64,000 bases of DNA from Acetispira formosa (nom. nud.) (GCA_023525915.1 CP026657.1:1860001-1924000), one strand, 5' to 3'; positions 33,632 through 42,984 are shown, counted from the stretch's first letter. Numbers and translations are program-made. Notes: generated from the letters alone by a model not told the origin.

Positions 33632-34102
33632 ATGGGGCTGATTTATAAACCTACTCTTGAAGAACACCCTGATATTATCCGCGAAAAATTGTTTTCCGGT
33701 GAAAAGCTCTTGATAAGAGATCCCGATAATATGCCCTCCGACGCTGTTTTGCAGCAGGAAGGCATGCTGATCAATGAAATCAATCTGGTTCTGGCTGAAA
33801 AACGCACCTCCCTTTCTGTTATGCGAACGGGCATTGCCGTTCTGGCTTTGCCTATTTCGGTCCTCAGCGTGCTGGTAGCCATTTCCAAATTTTATGAACC
33901 ATCGGACGTGATGTATTTTCTGGCCCCCCTGCTCAGCTTGTGCGGCGTTTTAACTGTTTTGGGGGCGTTTATGATTTGGCGGGCCCTCAGGCGCATCGCT
34001 CAGTTAAACAAGGTGGTTTCCTCCCTTAAAAAGCAGAATACCAACCTGCGTGACCTGTGTCTGGTCATGGGTGATCTGGTTAAGCCCGACGCTGATTTTT
34101 AA
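33632..34102 (+). CDS. Small membrane protein (DUF202/YidH-like)
   Basis: 156 aa. The segment INEINLVLAEKRTSLSVMRTGIAVLALPISVLSVLVAI resembles DUF202 proteins (LAxERTxLAxxRTxLA), with two or three membrane segments (ALPISVLSVLVAI, VMYFLAPLLSLCGVLTVLGAFMIW). The N-terminal 50 residues are hydrophilic and the C-terminal tail has a helical KKQNTNLRDL. The function of the family is unknown. It follows tyrA by 23 bp and is likely cotranscribed with it. Confidence 0.65.
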   Translation: MGLIYKPTLEEHPDIIREKLFSGEKLLIRDPDNMPSDAVLQQEGMLINEINLVLAEKRTSLSVMRTGIAVLALPISVLSVLVAISKFYEPSDVMYFLAPLLSLCGVLTVLGAFMIWRALRRIAQLNKVVSSLKKQNTNLRDLCLVMGDLVKPDADF

Positions 34103-34149
34103 GAGGTTGAAAATATCTCTTTCTGAACAGACCTATTGGCAGCATTTTG

Positions 34150-34178
34150 TTGACGAAATACTTTTATTAGAGTACCAT
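34150..34178 (+). promoter_or_regulatory. Sigma-70 type promoter upstream of hpt
   Basis: TTGACG, 17-bp spacer, TACCAT. The start codon of the HPRT gene is about 160 bp downstream; no repeat was found in this gap (34103-34338). Confidence 0.45.
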
Positions 34179-34338
34179 TTCGTAACGGAGTTATGTGCAA
34201 AATTTACGGTTTGTCAGGGTTTTGCTCACAGCCTCAAAAGTCTTTGGCCAAATAGTTGTGACGACTGACGACTCCATGCGCCGGGGCGGCTTCACGCCCT
34301 CATATACCGCATCACCATTTGATATTTGGAGAAAATTT

Positions 34339-34878
34339 ATGGCGGAAAAAAAACTTCTTTATACGGCTGAACAGATTGCGGACAGAGTGGCCGAACTGGG
34401 TGACCAGATTAAAAAAGATTATGAAAAGGTTCTGGCTCCCGGTGAGCAGCTCCTGGCCATAGGGGTGCTCAATGGGGCCTTTATTTTTATGGCCGACCTG
34501 ATCAGGGCAATTGAGCTGCCGGTGGAAGTGGATTTTATCCGTCTCTCCAGCTATCAGGACAAAGATTCTTCTTCATCTGAAGTGGTTATGACCAAAAATC
34601 TGGAAAAGGAAATCAAGGGCCGTCATGTTCTCATCGTTGAGGATATAGCGGACTGCGGCCTGACCCTGAACTGGCTCCTGGAATTTCTGCACAAACGCCA
34701 GCCAGCCTCTTTAAAGGTTGCGGTGGCGGTGGATAAAAAGGCCCGCCGTGAAACGAGCGTCAGTCTTGATTATGTGGCCTTCAGCGTCGACGATGGTTTC
34801 CTGGTAGGTTACGGCCTGGATTTCGCGGAAAAATACCGCAACCTTTCCGCCATCCACCAAGTAGTAACCCAGGGCTAG
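34339..34878 (+). CDS. hpt: Hypoxanthine phosphoribosyltransferase
   Basis: 179 aa from ATG 34339 (GGAG 7 nt upstream). Features: LLAIGVLNGAFIFMADL (PPi loop), VDFIRLSSYQDKDSSS, the PRPP motif GRHVLIVEDIADCGLTLNWL (family VEDIxDTGxTL), and VDDGFLVGYGLDFAEKYRNL. Salvages hypoxanthine/guanine to IMP/GMP. An upstream in-frame start at 34195 would add 48 residues without family similarity and is not supported. The family-B repeat starts directly after its stop codon. Confidence 0.93.
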   Translation: MAEKKLLYTAEQIADRVAELGDQIKKDYEKVLAPGEQLLAIGVLNGAFIFMADLIRAIELPVEVDFIRLSSYQDKDSSSSEVVMTKNLEKEIKGRHVLIVEDIADCGLTLNWLLEFLHKRQPASLKVAVAVDKKARRETSVSLDYVAFSVDDGFLVGYGLDFAEKYRNLSAIHQVVTQG

Positions 34879-35100
34879 CCAGGGCATAGCCCTGGACCCA
34901 CGGATGCTCGCGCATCCTTCGTCACTGGGGCTTTTTCTCTGGATGCCGGTTTTGGTGGCCATCTTCGTATTAAGAGCGCTGCCCCCTTGCCTGTGAAGAT
35001 CGATATTGCCATGGGGGCCACCCTCTTAATACGATGATGGCCGCCAAAATTAACTATTACGGGAAAAGGTAACCCAGACATGGGGTCCGGGCCCCGCCCG
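34879..35100 (+). repeat. Repeat family B (full copy, fills the hpt to zinc-ribbon gap)
   Basis: Starts CCAGGGCATAGCCCTGG at the base after the hpt stop codon; arms GTAT-TAAGAG / CTCTTAATAC pair; ends GGGCCCCGCCCGG 15 bp before the next ATG. Nothing else fits in the gap. Confidence 0.9.
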
Positions 35101-35115
35101 GCGGTGGAGTTGTTA

Positions 35116-36414
35116 ATGATTATTACCTGCGGACAATGTCAGGCTAAATTCAAGGTCGCACCCGAACAGATCAAGGAAACCGGCTCCAAAGTCCGTTGCT
35201 CAAACTGCCAGTATGTTTTCACGGTCTACCGGCCCCAGCGCCCGGCGGCTCCGATTCCAGAGCCCCCCGCCGCAGAGGCGCGCGATCCATTGGATGACCT
35301 TTTGGAGGCTATGAAAAGCACACCCGAAAATCCAGAGGCCGACCTCCATGATGGTCTGGGCGGTTCGGGTAAAATTCGGGATGAGGCCGACGCTGATAAC
35401 CTTGACGATCTTTTCGAAGATTTATCCGAAAGGCGCGAAAGCCCCAAATCCACCCCCGCTGAACGGAGCGAGTCTCCGCAGGAGCGCCGTGAACGCCGTC
35501 GGCGTCTCTATTCCGATCTTGAAGATGAGCCCGGTAAATCCACCTTTGACGACAACCTGGACGATTTTTTCGATGAAGAGGCTGACTCCGGTGATGAACC
35601 TTCCCATCCGCCGCTCAGGCGGGGCCGGGGAACCGCGGCCGGGGATGATGTTGATGACAGCCTGGAAGATGAATTTGAAGATCTTTCCGTAGCGGACGAA
35701 GAGGACGAACTGCCTGAGCCGCTTGAAGAGCGCAAAAAAGATATACTGGGGCTGTCGGCCGATCCCGCTCACGGCGGGGCTGGCGCGGCGGCTGGCGCTG
35801 CCGCCGCGCCACATGAGGGCAAAACCTCCATACGGGCGGCTGAATCCGTTTCCGGCAAAAATTCACGGCTGTTTCTGACCCTGGCTATCGTGGCCACCGC
35901 TCTCTTGGCGGCTGTATATTTTATGGCCAACCGGCCTGAACCAATGGCCCTTTCCACTGGTGACCAGTCTGTCGAACAGGACGGACCGCCCCAGGAAGCC
36001 GGTTTATCCGATCCCGGCGGAACGGAAGGAATCACTTTCACCAAAACGAATCAGAATCACTATTTCCGCGAAAATATCAAAGAAGGGACCATTCTGATAA
36101 TCACCGGCCGGGTCCGCAATAGTTATCCTGAGCGCCGCAGTTTCATCCACCTGCGCGGCCGCCTCATTTCGGCCGATGGCTCCACCCTGGCCGACCGCTA
36201 TTCCTATGCCGGCAATCTGGTGTCTGAAGAAGAGCTGATAAGTCTGCCCATAAGTGAGATTTTTTCGCGCCTGTCCATCAAGGGCGGACAAAACGGACAG
36301 AACATGAATATTGAGCCGGGCAAGGAAGTGCCTTTCATGCTCGTTTTCGACAAACTGCCGGACGGCATGGCCGAATACAGGATAGACCCAATGGGCTCCA
36401 GCCCCTCCGACTAA
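35116..36414 (+). CDS. MJ0042-type zinc-ribbon protein with membrane segment and DUF3426-like C terminus
   Basis: 432 aa from ATG 35116. Residues 1-36 hold the MJ0042 finger (CGQCQAKFKVAPEQIKETGS...CSNCQYVF), four Cys in two pairs. A long acidic, low-complexity stretch rich in Asp/Glu/Pro/Ser follows (about residues 45-250), then one membrane segment FLTLAIVATALLAAVYFM and a periplasmic beta-rich domain containing LIITGRVRNSYPERRSFIHLRGRLISADG, as in DUF3426. Such proteins are common in proteobacteria, role unknown. Cotranscribed probably with hpt; GGTGGAG ribosome site sits just behind repeat B. Confidence 0.85.
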   Translation: MIITCGQCQAKFKVAPEQIKETGSKVRCSNCQYVFTVYRPQRPAAPIPEPPAAEARDPLDDLLEAMKSTPENPEADLHDGLGGSGKIRDEADADNLDDLFEDLSERRESPKSTPAERSESPQERRERRRRLYSDLEDEPGKSTFDDNLDDFFDEEADSGDEPSHPPLRRGRGTAAGDDVDDSLEDEFEDLSVADEEDELPEPLEERKKDILGLSADPAHGGAGAAAGAAAAPHEGKTSIRAAESVSGKNSRLFLTLAIVATALLAAVYFMANRPEPMALSTGDQSVEQDGPPQEAGLSDPGGTEGITFTKTNQNHYFRENIKEGTILIITGRVRNSYPERRSFIHLRGRLISADGSTLADRYSYAGNLVSEEELISLPISEIFSRLSIKGGQNGQNMNIEPGKEVPFMLVFDKLPDGMAEYRIDPMGSSPSD

Positions 36415-36638
36415 CCAGGGCGTAGCCCTGGACCCACGGATGCTTGCGCATCCTTCGTCTGGGTATCCTTTTCCATGGGCGTTTGTTTTGGTGGCCATCA
36501 TCGTATTAAGAGTGTGGCCCCCTTGCCTGTGAAGATTGATATTGCCAAGGGGGCACCGATCTTAATACGATGATGGCCACCAAAACCAACGCACATGGAA
36601 ACCGATACCCAGACGTAGGGGTCCGGGCCCTGCCCGGG
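36415..36638 (+). repeat. Repeat family B (full copy, fills the gap to the acyltransferase fusion gene)
   Basis: Starts CCAGGGCGTAGCCCTGG directly after the zinc-ribbon gene's stop codon. Arms GCCATCATCGTATTAAGAG / CTTAATACGATGATGGC, with the left arm TTCCATGGGCGTTTG matching CAACGCACATGGAA on the right. Ends CCCTGCCCGGGG 13 bp before ATG 36651. Confidence 0.9.
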
Positions 36639-36650
36639 GGGGGGAATGGG

Positions 36651-39062
36651 ATGAAGAATAGATTTATGGGGCTTTTGAGTAAACCGGCCAAGGCTTATTT
36701 CAGACGCTTCGATTTCGTTAAATTTATGGAAAACCTTGCCAGGCGCGAGCCCGGAGCCTCCTATGCCGAGAACCCGGATTCACCGCCTCCCGCCTTTATG
36801 GACGAAGAAGAAATCGCCCGCCTGGCCGTCGATCTGGCCGAGAGGGCCCTGGCCGAAAAGGGCGAACCCGTCAACCGCAAGGAACTGGAAAGCCAGGCGG
36901 CCATTATCTCCTGCCGCTACGATCCCGAACTCCACAAAATGCTCCGGGCGGCCGGAGTCAATATTATCTCACACCTGTTCGAATCAGCCGATCCCTGCCA
37001 TATGTTCACCTCCCGTGATCTGCGGGAACTGGATAATATCGGGCCGCTCCAGAAAGCCAAGGCCGAAGGGCGCGGCATAGTCTATCTTATCAACCATTCC
37101 TCCCACTGGGATGAATTTATCTTCAACGTCTTTCTCGATCAGAACGGCTTCACTCTGCCCCTTTTCGCGGCCGGGCAGAATATGATGGCCACGCCCAGCC
37201 TGACCAAAATTTTTATGCTCGGCTCTTATGTCATCGTCCGCTCCGGGGCCAGCCGGGCTTATCTCTCCACCCTGTTTCATTATTGCCAGGCTCTGGGCGA
37301 AATGGGCAAGGAACAGGGCATCTTTCTGGAAGCCTGGTCCGGCGGAGCCCGCACCCGTGACGGCAGTCTGCGCTATCCCCGCCGCCTGATAGCCCTTCAG
37401 GGCGCGCTGGCCGCCCGTAATGACGTGCTGGTTCAGCCGGTGGTTATCAGCTATAGCCGGGTGCCGGAGGATCTGGGGCTGTCGGAGGGACGCAGCCTGG
37501 CCTCCTGGCTCAACGGCCACCACATGATCAAAGAGTTTTTGAAAAAACCCTGGCAGCCCAAAGAGAGCGCCATTCGCGGCCTGAAAAATCTGTATGGCCG
37601 CACTTACGTCGGCTTTGGCCGGGGTAAACTGGTTTCGGAACTGAATGAGGAACTGGCCGCTGATACGGCCAGTGAACTAACCATCGACGAATACGCCTCC
37701 CTTTACGCCATTAAGGAAATTGCCCGTGATAAAAAGGTCATGACCACCCAGATGACGGCCAGGGCCCTCGGTAAGACCAAAAAAATTCCCGATCTGGAAG
37801 AGGCGGCGGCCAGCACTATTGAGGAAATAACCAGTTATCACCAGCGGACGTTCGGATGTACGCCCGATTTTGAGGATTATATCCACGAACACAGTTTGAA
37901 GGAATCGCTGGAAGACGGGCTGAAGTCTCTGAGGGCCAGGCACATTATCGGCCGCCGACCCTTCAGGAAGAAACTGCCGAAAATCAAATCGCCGCACGGC
38001 CTGTCATACTACGCCACCCACGGCGACCGCCGGCTTTACAGCCCTTCGGCCAAGGAGAATTTCGTAGTCTGCGGCTCCGGCCCCTGGGCCTTCGGACTGG
38101 TTTCCTATCTCGGCCGTCGTACCCTGGGAGACAAGAAATACAATAATTCCAGCCTCACCCTCTATGACCGCGACGAAGCGACCATGGCCGCGCTGGCCTA
38201 CGAGCGCACAATGGAGGGGACTTTTCCCGATTACCGTCTGCCCAAAAACATTTTTCCCACCCATGACCACACCGCCGCTTTCCGCAAAGCCACCGAAGTC
38301 GTCGTGGCCGTTTCGCCCGACCGGGTAGACGAGATGCTGAAAATAATCCTGGGCGAGGCCAGGGAGCTGCGGAGCCTGATAATTGCCAGCCGGGGGTTTG
38401 ATCCCCAATCTCACCGCCTGACCATGCAAATGGCCTGGGAAGCCTCCGTGGCCGCCGGGCGGCCCAAGATCAGCATTCTGGCCTTAAGCGGCCCCTTCTC
38501 CCCGGAAGCCCTGGTGGGCGAAGAGGGCGGGGTCTGGACATTGGCCGGGCCGGTCAAGAGCGGGCGCGGTTCTGAGGCCCTTCTGTTCAAGTGGGGCAAG
38601 TTCAAGGTTAACACCAGCCCCGATCCTATCGGCGTCCAAATGGCCGCGGCCCTGGCCGACGCTTATTCGCTTTACGGCCTTTATATTCACCGCAGCAAGA
38701 AGATCCGTAATTCACCCCTGGATACGGCCGCTTTTATCCGTGAAGTCAGTGCCGAGGCCAAGAGCCTGGCCCTGGCTCTGGGCGGACAGCCGCAGACTTT
38801 CGAATCGGATAACCCGGCCTGGATGTCGGAATTCATCGTCCGTTCCATGGGCGGCACGGTGCCGTCCCAATCGTGGCTCAACGCCCTGAAGGCCGATAAC
38901 GCACCGGGGGAACTGGTTCCGGCCCGCACTGATTTGTCGGAAAAATGGCCGGACCCCTGGTGCACCGGCTATTTCTCCATCCACTCCGCCTATCTCACGG
39001 CCAAACACCTGGGGCTGAACCTTCCGCATCTGGAAGAGGCCAATAAGATTTTCTGGTCCTGA
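36651..39062 (+). CDS. Fused glycerol-3-phosphate acyltransferase / glycerol-3-phosphate dehydrogenase
   Basis: 803 aa from ATG 36651. The N-terminal part has PlsB-type acyltransferase blocks: NHSSHWD at residues 148-154 (H-x4-D), LEAWSGGARTRDG at about 226-239 in place of EGGRSRTGK, and VVISYSRVPED near 265. The C-terminal part from about residue 470 has FVVCGSGPWAFGLVSYLGRR (Rossmann, GpsA-like GxGxWG), EVVVAVSPDRVDEML, and ALSGPFSPEAL near 612, as in GpsA (SGPSFA). Together it could reduce dihydroxyacetone phosphate and acylate it, opening phospholipid synthesis. The catalytic Lys of GpsA is not evident, so dehydrogenase activity is inferred. BtuC-like permease starts 4 bp later. Confidence 0.8.
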   Translation: MKNRFMGLLSKPAKAYFRRFDFVKFMENLARREPGASYAENPDSPPPAFMDEEEIARLAVDLAERALAEKGEPVNRKELESQAAIISCRYDPELHKMLRAAGVNIISHLFESADPCHMFTSRDLRELDNIGPLQKAKAEGRGIVYLINHSSHWDEFIFNVFLDQNGFTLPLFAAGQNMMATPSLTKIFMLGSYVIVRSGASRAYLSTLFHYCQALGEMGKEQGIFLEAWSGGARTRDGSLRYPRRLIALQGALAARNDVLVQPVVISYSRVPEDLGLSEGRSLASWLNGHHMIKEFLKKPWQPKESAIRGLKNLYGRTYVGFGRGKLVSELNEELAADTASELTIDEYASLYAIKEIARDKKVMTTQMTARALGKTKKIPDLEEAAASTIEEITSYHQRTFGCTPDFEDYIHEHSLKESLEDGLKSLRARHIIGRRPFRKKLPKIKSPHGLSYYATHGDRRLYSPSAKENFVVCGSGPWAFGLVSYLGRRTLGDKKYNNSSLTLYDRDEATMAALAYERTMEGTFPDYRLPKNIFPTHDHTAAFRKATEVVVAVSPDRVDEMLKIILGEARELRSLIIASRGFDPQSHRLTMQMAWEASVAAGRPKISILALSGPFSPEALVGEEGGVWTLAGPVKSGRGSEALLFKWGKFKVNTSPDPIGVQMAAALADAYSLYGLYIHRSKKIRNSPLDTAAFIREVSAEAKSLALALGGQPQTFESDNPAWMSEFIVRSMGGTVPSQSWLNALKADNAPGELVPARTDLSEKWPDPWCTGYFSIHSAYLTAKHLGLNLPHLEEANKIFWS

Positions 39063-39066
39063 TTTG

Positions 39067-40140
39067 ATGACTGTGGATAACTTTACGCCTACCCGCCCGT
39101 TGTGGCGCTCGCCTTTCAGCCTGGGGCTGGCCATGGCCTTTTTGCTTCTGGCCGTCTTGGCCCTGTCGGTCAACTCCGGCTATATGCCGTTCACCGCGCG
39201 GGAAATCTTATCAGTCATCTGGAGCAAACTGAGCGGCGGCGAAATGACCCTGACCGACAACCGGGTCATGGTCTTGTGGGAGGTGAGGCTCCCGCGCCTC
39301 ACCACCTCTATCGTGAGCGGGGCGGCCCTGGGGCTTTCCGGGGCCATTTTTCAGGGGCTGCTCCTGAATCCGCTGGCCGATCCCTATACTCTGGGAGTCT
39401 CATCCGGCGCGGCCTGCGGAGCGGCCATTGTCATTATCCTGAGCATTATCATGCCCGGAGTGTGGTTCCTGTCGGAACCCTGGACGCTCACCGGCGGGGC
39501 TTTTCTCATGGCCACCTTCACCCTGGCCCTGGTCATCACCCTGGCCCGCGACGAGCAGAAGCACCTGTCGCCCACCAACCTTATTCTGGCCGGGGTGATC
39601 ATGTCGGCCATTCTGTCGGCGGCCATTTCCTTCATCAAGTATCTGGCCGGTGACCAGGTCAGTTCCATTATTTTTTGGCTTCTGGGCAGCTTTCAGGCCC
39701 GCACCTGGACCGACGCGCTCATCATTTTTTCATTCTTCATCCCGGCCCTGGCCGTGGCCCTGTGGTCGGCCGTGGATCTGAATATCATGACCATGGGCGT
39801 GCGTTCGGCCGAGACTTTGGGGGTCAACACCCGCCGGGTCCGCTTCCAGCTTCTGGCCGCCGCTTCTCTGGCCGCTTCCAGCGCCGTGTCGGTGGCCGGG
39901 GTCATCGGCTTTGTGGGTTTGATAGTTCCCCATCTGGTGCGCATGATCACCGGACCGGATCACCGGAGCCTTCTGCCGCTGTCGGCCCTGGGCGGGGCGC
40001 TTTTGCTCCTGGCCGCCGACACCACTGTTCGTGTGCTCCTGCCCGGCGAAATACCGGTAGGCGTTTTAACGGCCCTTTTGGCCGGGCCGGTCTTTCTGGT
40101 CATTTTCCGCAAACGCATGGGACGGCTCTCCCATGACTAG
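39067..40140 (+). CDS. FecCD-type ABC permease (corrinoid/iron siderophore importer)
   Basis: 357 aa, about 9-10 membrane segments. FecCD wording: LWEVRLPRLTTSIVSGAALGLSGAIFQGLLLNPLADPYTLGVSSGAACGAAI, ILAGVIMSAILSAAISF, IIFWLLGSFQ and GFVGLIVPHLVRMITGPDHRSLLPLSALGGALLLLAADT. The last 8 bp overlap the ATPase gene. Partner of the ATPase and, after a family-C repeat, the binding protein. Adjacent cobalamin genes favour a corrinoid substrate, but the family also moves haem and ferric siderophores. Start ATG 39067 rather than TTG 39064. Confidence 0.88.
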   Translation: MTVDNFTPTRPLWRSPFSLGLAMAFLLLAVLALSVNSGYMPFTAREILSVIWSKLSGGEMTLTDNRVMVLWEVRLPRLTTSIVSGAALGLSGAIFQGLLLNPLADPYTLGVSSGAACGAAIVIILSIIMPGVWFLSEPWTLTGGAFLMATFTLALVITLARDEQKHLSPTNLILAGVIMSAILSAAISFIKYLAGDQVSSIIFWLLGSFQARTWTDALIIFSFFIPALAVALWSAVDLNIMTMGVRSAETLGVNTRRVRFQLLAAASLAASSAVSVAGVIGFVGLIVPHLVRMITGPDHRSLLPLSALGGALLLLAADTTVRVLLPGEIPVGVLTALLAGPVFLVIFRKRMGRLSHD

Positions 40141-40915
40141 CGGAGCTTGGATAGAGGCGCGGAGCCTGACTTTCCGGCATGGCCGTCAGGCCGCTTTGGC
40201 GGATGTGTCGCTGGAATTCCGGCCGGGCCGTCATTACATTCTGGCTGGTCCCAACGGAGCTGGTAAAAGCACGTTATTGGATTTACTGGCCAACTTGAAA
40301 AAACCGGCCGAGGGAGGCATAATAGTCAAAGGCAGAGATATGGATGACTATTCTCCCCTGGAGTTGGCCCGGATTCTGGCGCTGGCCCCGCAGGAGTTTC
40401 GCCTGAATTTTTCTTTCACCGTGCGTGAGGTGGTGGCTATGGGCCGCCGCCCCTATCTGGGCCGGTGGGGAAGACTCGGCCCGGATGATTACGCGGCCGT
40501 GGACCGGGCCATTAGCGCCGTCAACATGGAGGCGCTGGCCCACAAGCCGGTGACGGCCCTTTCCGGCGGCGAGCGCCAACGGGCGGTGGCGGCCCGGACC
40601 CTGGCCCAGGAGACGCCCATTATCCTTTTGGACGAGCCGACCTCCGGCCTGGACATCGCCCACGCCCTGGCCCTGATGAAGCTGGCCCGGCGCAAGGCGG
40701 AAGAGGGGCTGTTAGTGATTACGGTGACCCACGATTTGAATCTGGCCGCCGCCTTTGGCCATGAGTTTGTTTTTTTGAAAAAGGGCCGGGTAGTGGCCGC
40801 CGGCCCGACTGACCGGACTTTTACTGATGAAATTTTGTCTGATGTCTATGAAGCCGAGGCCAGAGTCCGCCCTGATGATTTCAGCGACGGGCTGGCAGCC
40901 TCATTCAGGCTGTAA
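40133..40915 (+). CDS. ABC transporter ATPase (BtuD/FecE type)
   Basis: 260 aa. Walker A GPNGAGKST, Q-loop LAPQEFRLNFSFTVREVVAMGRRPYLGRWG (the RxPY typical of FecE/BtuD), signature LSGGERQRAV, Walker B IILLDEPTSGLD, H-loop TVTHDLNLAA. Powers import by the overlapping permease. The stop is followed at 40954 by a complete family-C element, separating it from the binding protein by 283 bp. Confidence 0.92.
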   Translation: MTSGAWIEARSLTFRHGRQAALADVSLEFRPGRHYILAGPNGAGKSTLLDLLANLKKPAEGGIIVKGRDMDDYSPLELARILALAPQEFRLNFSFTVREVVAMGRRPYLGRWGRLGPDDYAAVDRAISAVNMEALAHKPVTALSGGERQRAVAARTLAQETPIILLDEPTSGLDIAHALALMKLARRKAEEGLLVITVTHDLNLAAAFGHEFVFLKKGRVVAAGPTDRTFTDEILSDVYEAEARVRPDDFSDGLAASFRL

Positions 40916-40953
40916 ACGGACTCCGGGGCTGGAGCCTTTGGGGTACAACCCGC

Positions 40954-41125
40954 AGCAATTCTAATTATGGCCGACGCCGCCGCATAAAGCCGGGGTCGAG
41001 CGCACGCGAGACGGAGCGCCAGCGACTGGTTTTGACGAAAAATAGCCGTTCGCGAAACAAAAACCGCGCTTTTTGTGTAGCTACGATCCGTAAGTTCAAG
41101 GGAAAAAGTCATAATTAGAATCGCT
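40954..41125. mobile_element. Repeat family C (complete copy, clear terminal repeats)
   Basis: 172 bp with terminal repeats AGCAATTCTAATTATGG and CATAATTAGAATCGCT. The core GGAGCGCCAGCGACTGG and the hairpin GCGAAACAAAAACCGCGC occupy the middle. It is a good reference copy of the family. Confidence 0.9.
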
Positions 41126-41198
41126 GTGCAACCCGTGAACAGATGGTAAGTTCGCGGAAGCGGCAGGCCGGCGAGGGGCAGTCCGCGAGGGAGGAAGT

Positions 41199-42122
41199 AT
41201 GCGAAGAAAAATTCTGATCATGACTTTGGCCGCCTTTGTTCTGTCGACCCTTCTGGCCTCTTGCCACCACCGGGCCCATGCGGCCGAAGAAGGCCGTCCG
41301 CGTGTTATCAGTCTTTACGCGGCCCACACCGAGGTGCTTTTGCGTCTGGGCGCAAAAGACAACATTATAGGCGTCTCCGGCCAGGAGACTTATACCGGCC
41401 CGGAGACCGAAAACTGGGAGCCGCCGGTTTTTTCCATCCGCGACGATGTGGAAAAATTTCTGGCCGCCAAACCTGATTTGGTTCTGGTGCGCCCCATGCA
41501 TATGGCGGCTGGAAGCCGTCTGGTGGCCACTCTGGAAAGCGCCGGAGTCAAAGTCTATTCGGCCCAGGTGGTCCGGGCGGGCGACCTATACAAATACTGG
41601 CGCGGTCTGGGCGCCCTGGTGGGGCGTGATGATGAAGCGGAAAAAATGATTGCGGATTTCGATTCCAAAATTGCCGCTTATCATGAAGCCGCCAGCGCCA
41701 AAAAGGACAAACCCGGCGTGTTCATCGAAGCCATACACGATCAGGTGAAAACCTTCACCCCGGATTCCCTGCCGGTCTGGCTGGTGGAGCTGGGCGGAGG
41801 CCGCAACGTGGCCGATGACGCCAGACCTTCGTCGCCGGGCCTGATTATCGCCAACTATGGCCCGGAGCGCCTCTTGGCCAAGGCTGATCAGGTCGATATA
41901 TTTGTTTCCCAGATCGGCGTTATGAATCCGCACACTTTGGACAAGGTGAAGGAGCGCAATATTTATCAGCCCCTCAAAGCCTTCCGAGAAGGGCATGTCT
42001 ACAAAATACCTGAGAACATTTTTGCCCGCCCTACGCCTTCACTTTTGGACGGGCTGGAAATGATCGCCGGATGGACCGGTCTGGAAATCAAAGACACGCC
42101 CCCGGTTGAAGCAGTTGAATAA
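41199..42122 (+). CDS. Periplasmic binding lipoprotein (BtuF/FecB type)
   Basis: 307 aa. Signal with lipobox LLASC (residues about 18-22). Two-lobe BtuF/FepB fold: RVISLYAAHTEVLLRLGAKDNIIGVS, KFLAAKPDLVLVRP, ALVGRDDEAEKMIADFDSKIAAY linker helix, VFIEAIHDQVKTFTPDSLP, LVELGGGRNVAD and KIPENIFARPTPSLLDGLEMIAGW. Hands substrate to the permease encoded upstream. No cobalamin riboswitch was found in its leader, so direct B12 control is not shown. Likely corrinoid or siderophore carrier. Confidence 0.88.
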   Translation: MRRKILIMTLAAFVLSTLLASCHHRAHAAEEGRPRVISLYAAHTEVLLRLGAKDNIIGVSGQETYTGPETENWEPPVFSIRDDVEKFLAAKPDLVLVRPMHMAAGSRLVATLESAGVKVYSAQVVRAGDLYKYWRGLGALVGRDDEAEKMIADFDSKIAAYHEAASAKKDKPGVFIEAIHDQVKTFTPDSLPVWLVELGGGRNVADDARPSSPGLIIANYGPERLLAKADQVDIFVSQIGVMNPHTLDKVKERNIYQPLKAFREGHVYKIPENIFARPTPSLLDGLEMIAGWTGLEIKDTPPVEAVE

Positions 42123-42264
42123 GGCTGAGAACAAACGGCAGCCAAGTGCTTATCGGTGAACAGTAGATTTTTTTTACAGGCGCATGGCCGACATGCTGTA
42201 AACGGGTGGTTGGCAGTGCGTGTCGATGTACAGTAAACGAACCTTTAAAAGGAGCAAGTCTCGA

Positions 42265-42984
42265 ATGTCTGAAAAAATTGGAACCCTTTATGGGATCGGC
42301 GTCGGCCCTGGCGACCCGGAACTCTTGACCATCAAAGCCGCCCGTATTTTGGGCGAGGTGGATCTGGTGTTCACCGCCGCCTCCCCCGGCAACGATTACA
42401 GCATAGCCCAGCAGATTGCCGGGCCGCATCTGAAGCCGGGCATTGAAGTGCGGCGGCTGAATTTTCCCATGGTGGGTGATGAAGAGACTTTGACTTCAGC
42501 CTGGAAAGCCAATGCCGAGGAAATCGCAAAAGTGCTCAAATCCGGCCGTTCGGCCGCTTTCCTGACTCTGGGCGATTCCCTGACCTACAGCACTTACGGC
42601 TATGTTTTGCCATATCTGGCCGAAACGCTTCCCCCGGAGGCGGTGGTGACCATTCCCGGCATCACCTCTTATCAAATGGCGGCTTCGCGCCTGAACACCC
42701 CCCTGGTCACCGGACTGGAATCGCTGACCATCATGAGCGGAGTGGAAGATCCTGAAACGCTGGGCGAACTGCTGGATAAGACCGATAATGTGGCTATCCT
42801 TAAAACTTATCGTTCATTTGAAAAGATAATGAATATGCTGAAAAAGAAGGGGCTGGCCCAAAACGCCACCCTCTATTCCAAAGTTGGGCTGCCCGATGAG
42901 GAGATCCACCGCGATCTGGAAAATACGACTATCACTGAACCGCCCTATCTTTCACTGATGATCGTAAAAAACAACCGACGCTGA
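42265..42984 (+). CDS. Precorrin-2 C20-methyltransferase-like enzyme (CobI/CbiL)
   Basis: 239 aa from ATG 42265 (AAAAGGAG). Tetrapyrrole methylase fold: YGIGVGPGDPELLTIKAARILGEVDLVFTA, LTLGDSLTYSTYGYVLPYL (the GDP/S motif), VTIPGITSYQMAASRLNTPLV and LMIVKNN near the end. The length and LYGIGVGPGDPELLTIKAARIL favour CobI/CbiL over other methylases. Adds the C-20 methyl group of the corrin ring from SAM. Its neighbours (corrinoid-type importer upstream, cobyric acid synthase 7 kb away) support a role in B12 synthesis or salvage. Confidence 0.85.
   Translation: MSEKIGTLYGIGVGPGDPELLTIKAARILGEVDLVFTAASPGNDYSIAQQIAGPHLKPGIEVRRLNFPMVGDEETLTSAWKANAEEIAKVLKSGRSAAFLTLGDSLTYSTYGYVLPYLAETLPPEAVVTIPGITSYQMAASRLNTPLVTGLESLTIMSGVEDPETLGELLDKTDNVAILKTYRSFEKIMNMLKKKGLAQNATLYSKVGLPDEEIHRDLENTTITEPPYLSLMIVKNNRR

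Noticed and set aside
40955..41198. Cobalamin riboswitch before the binding protein gene
   Set aside because: The conserved B12 box and GCCACTG-type elements are absent; the leader is mainly repeat C.
42115..42264. Riboswitch upstream of the CobI-like gene
   Set aside because: Short repeated pieces (GTAAACG) but no B12 box or conserved fold recognised.
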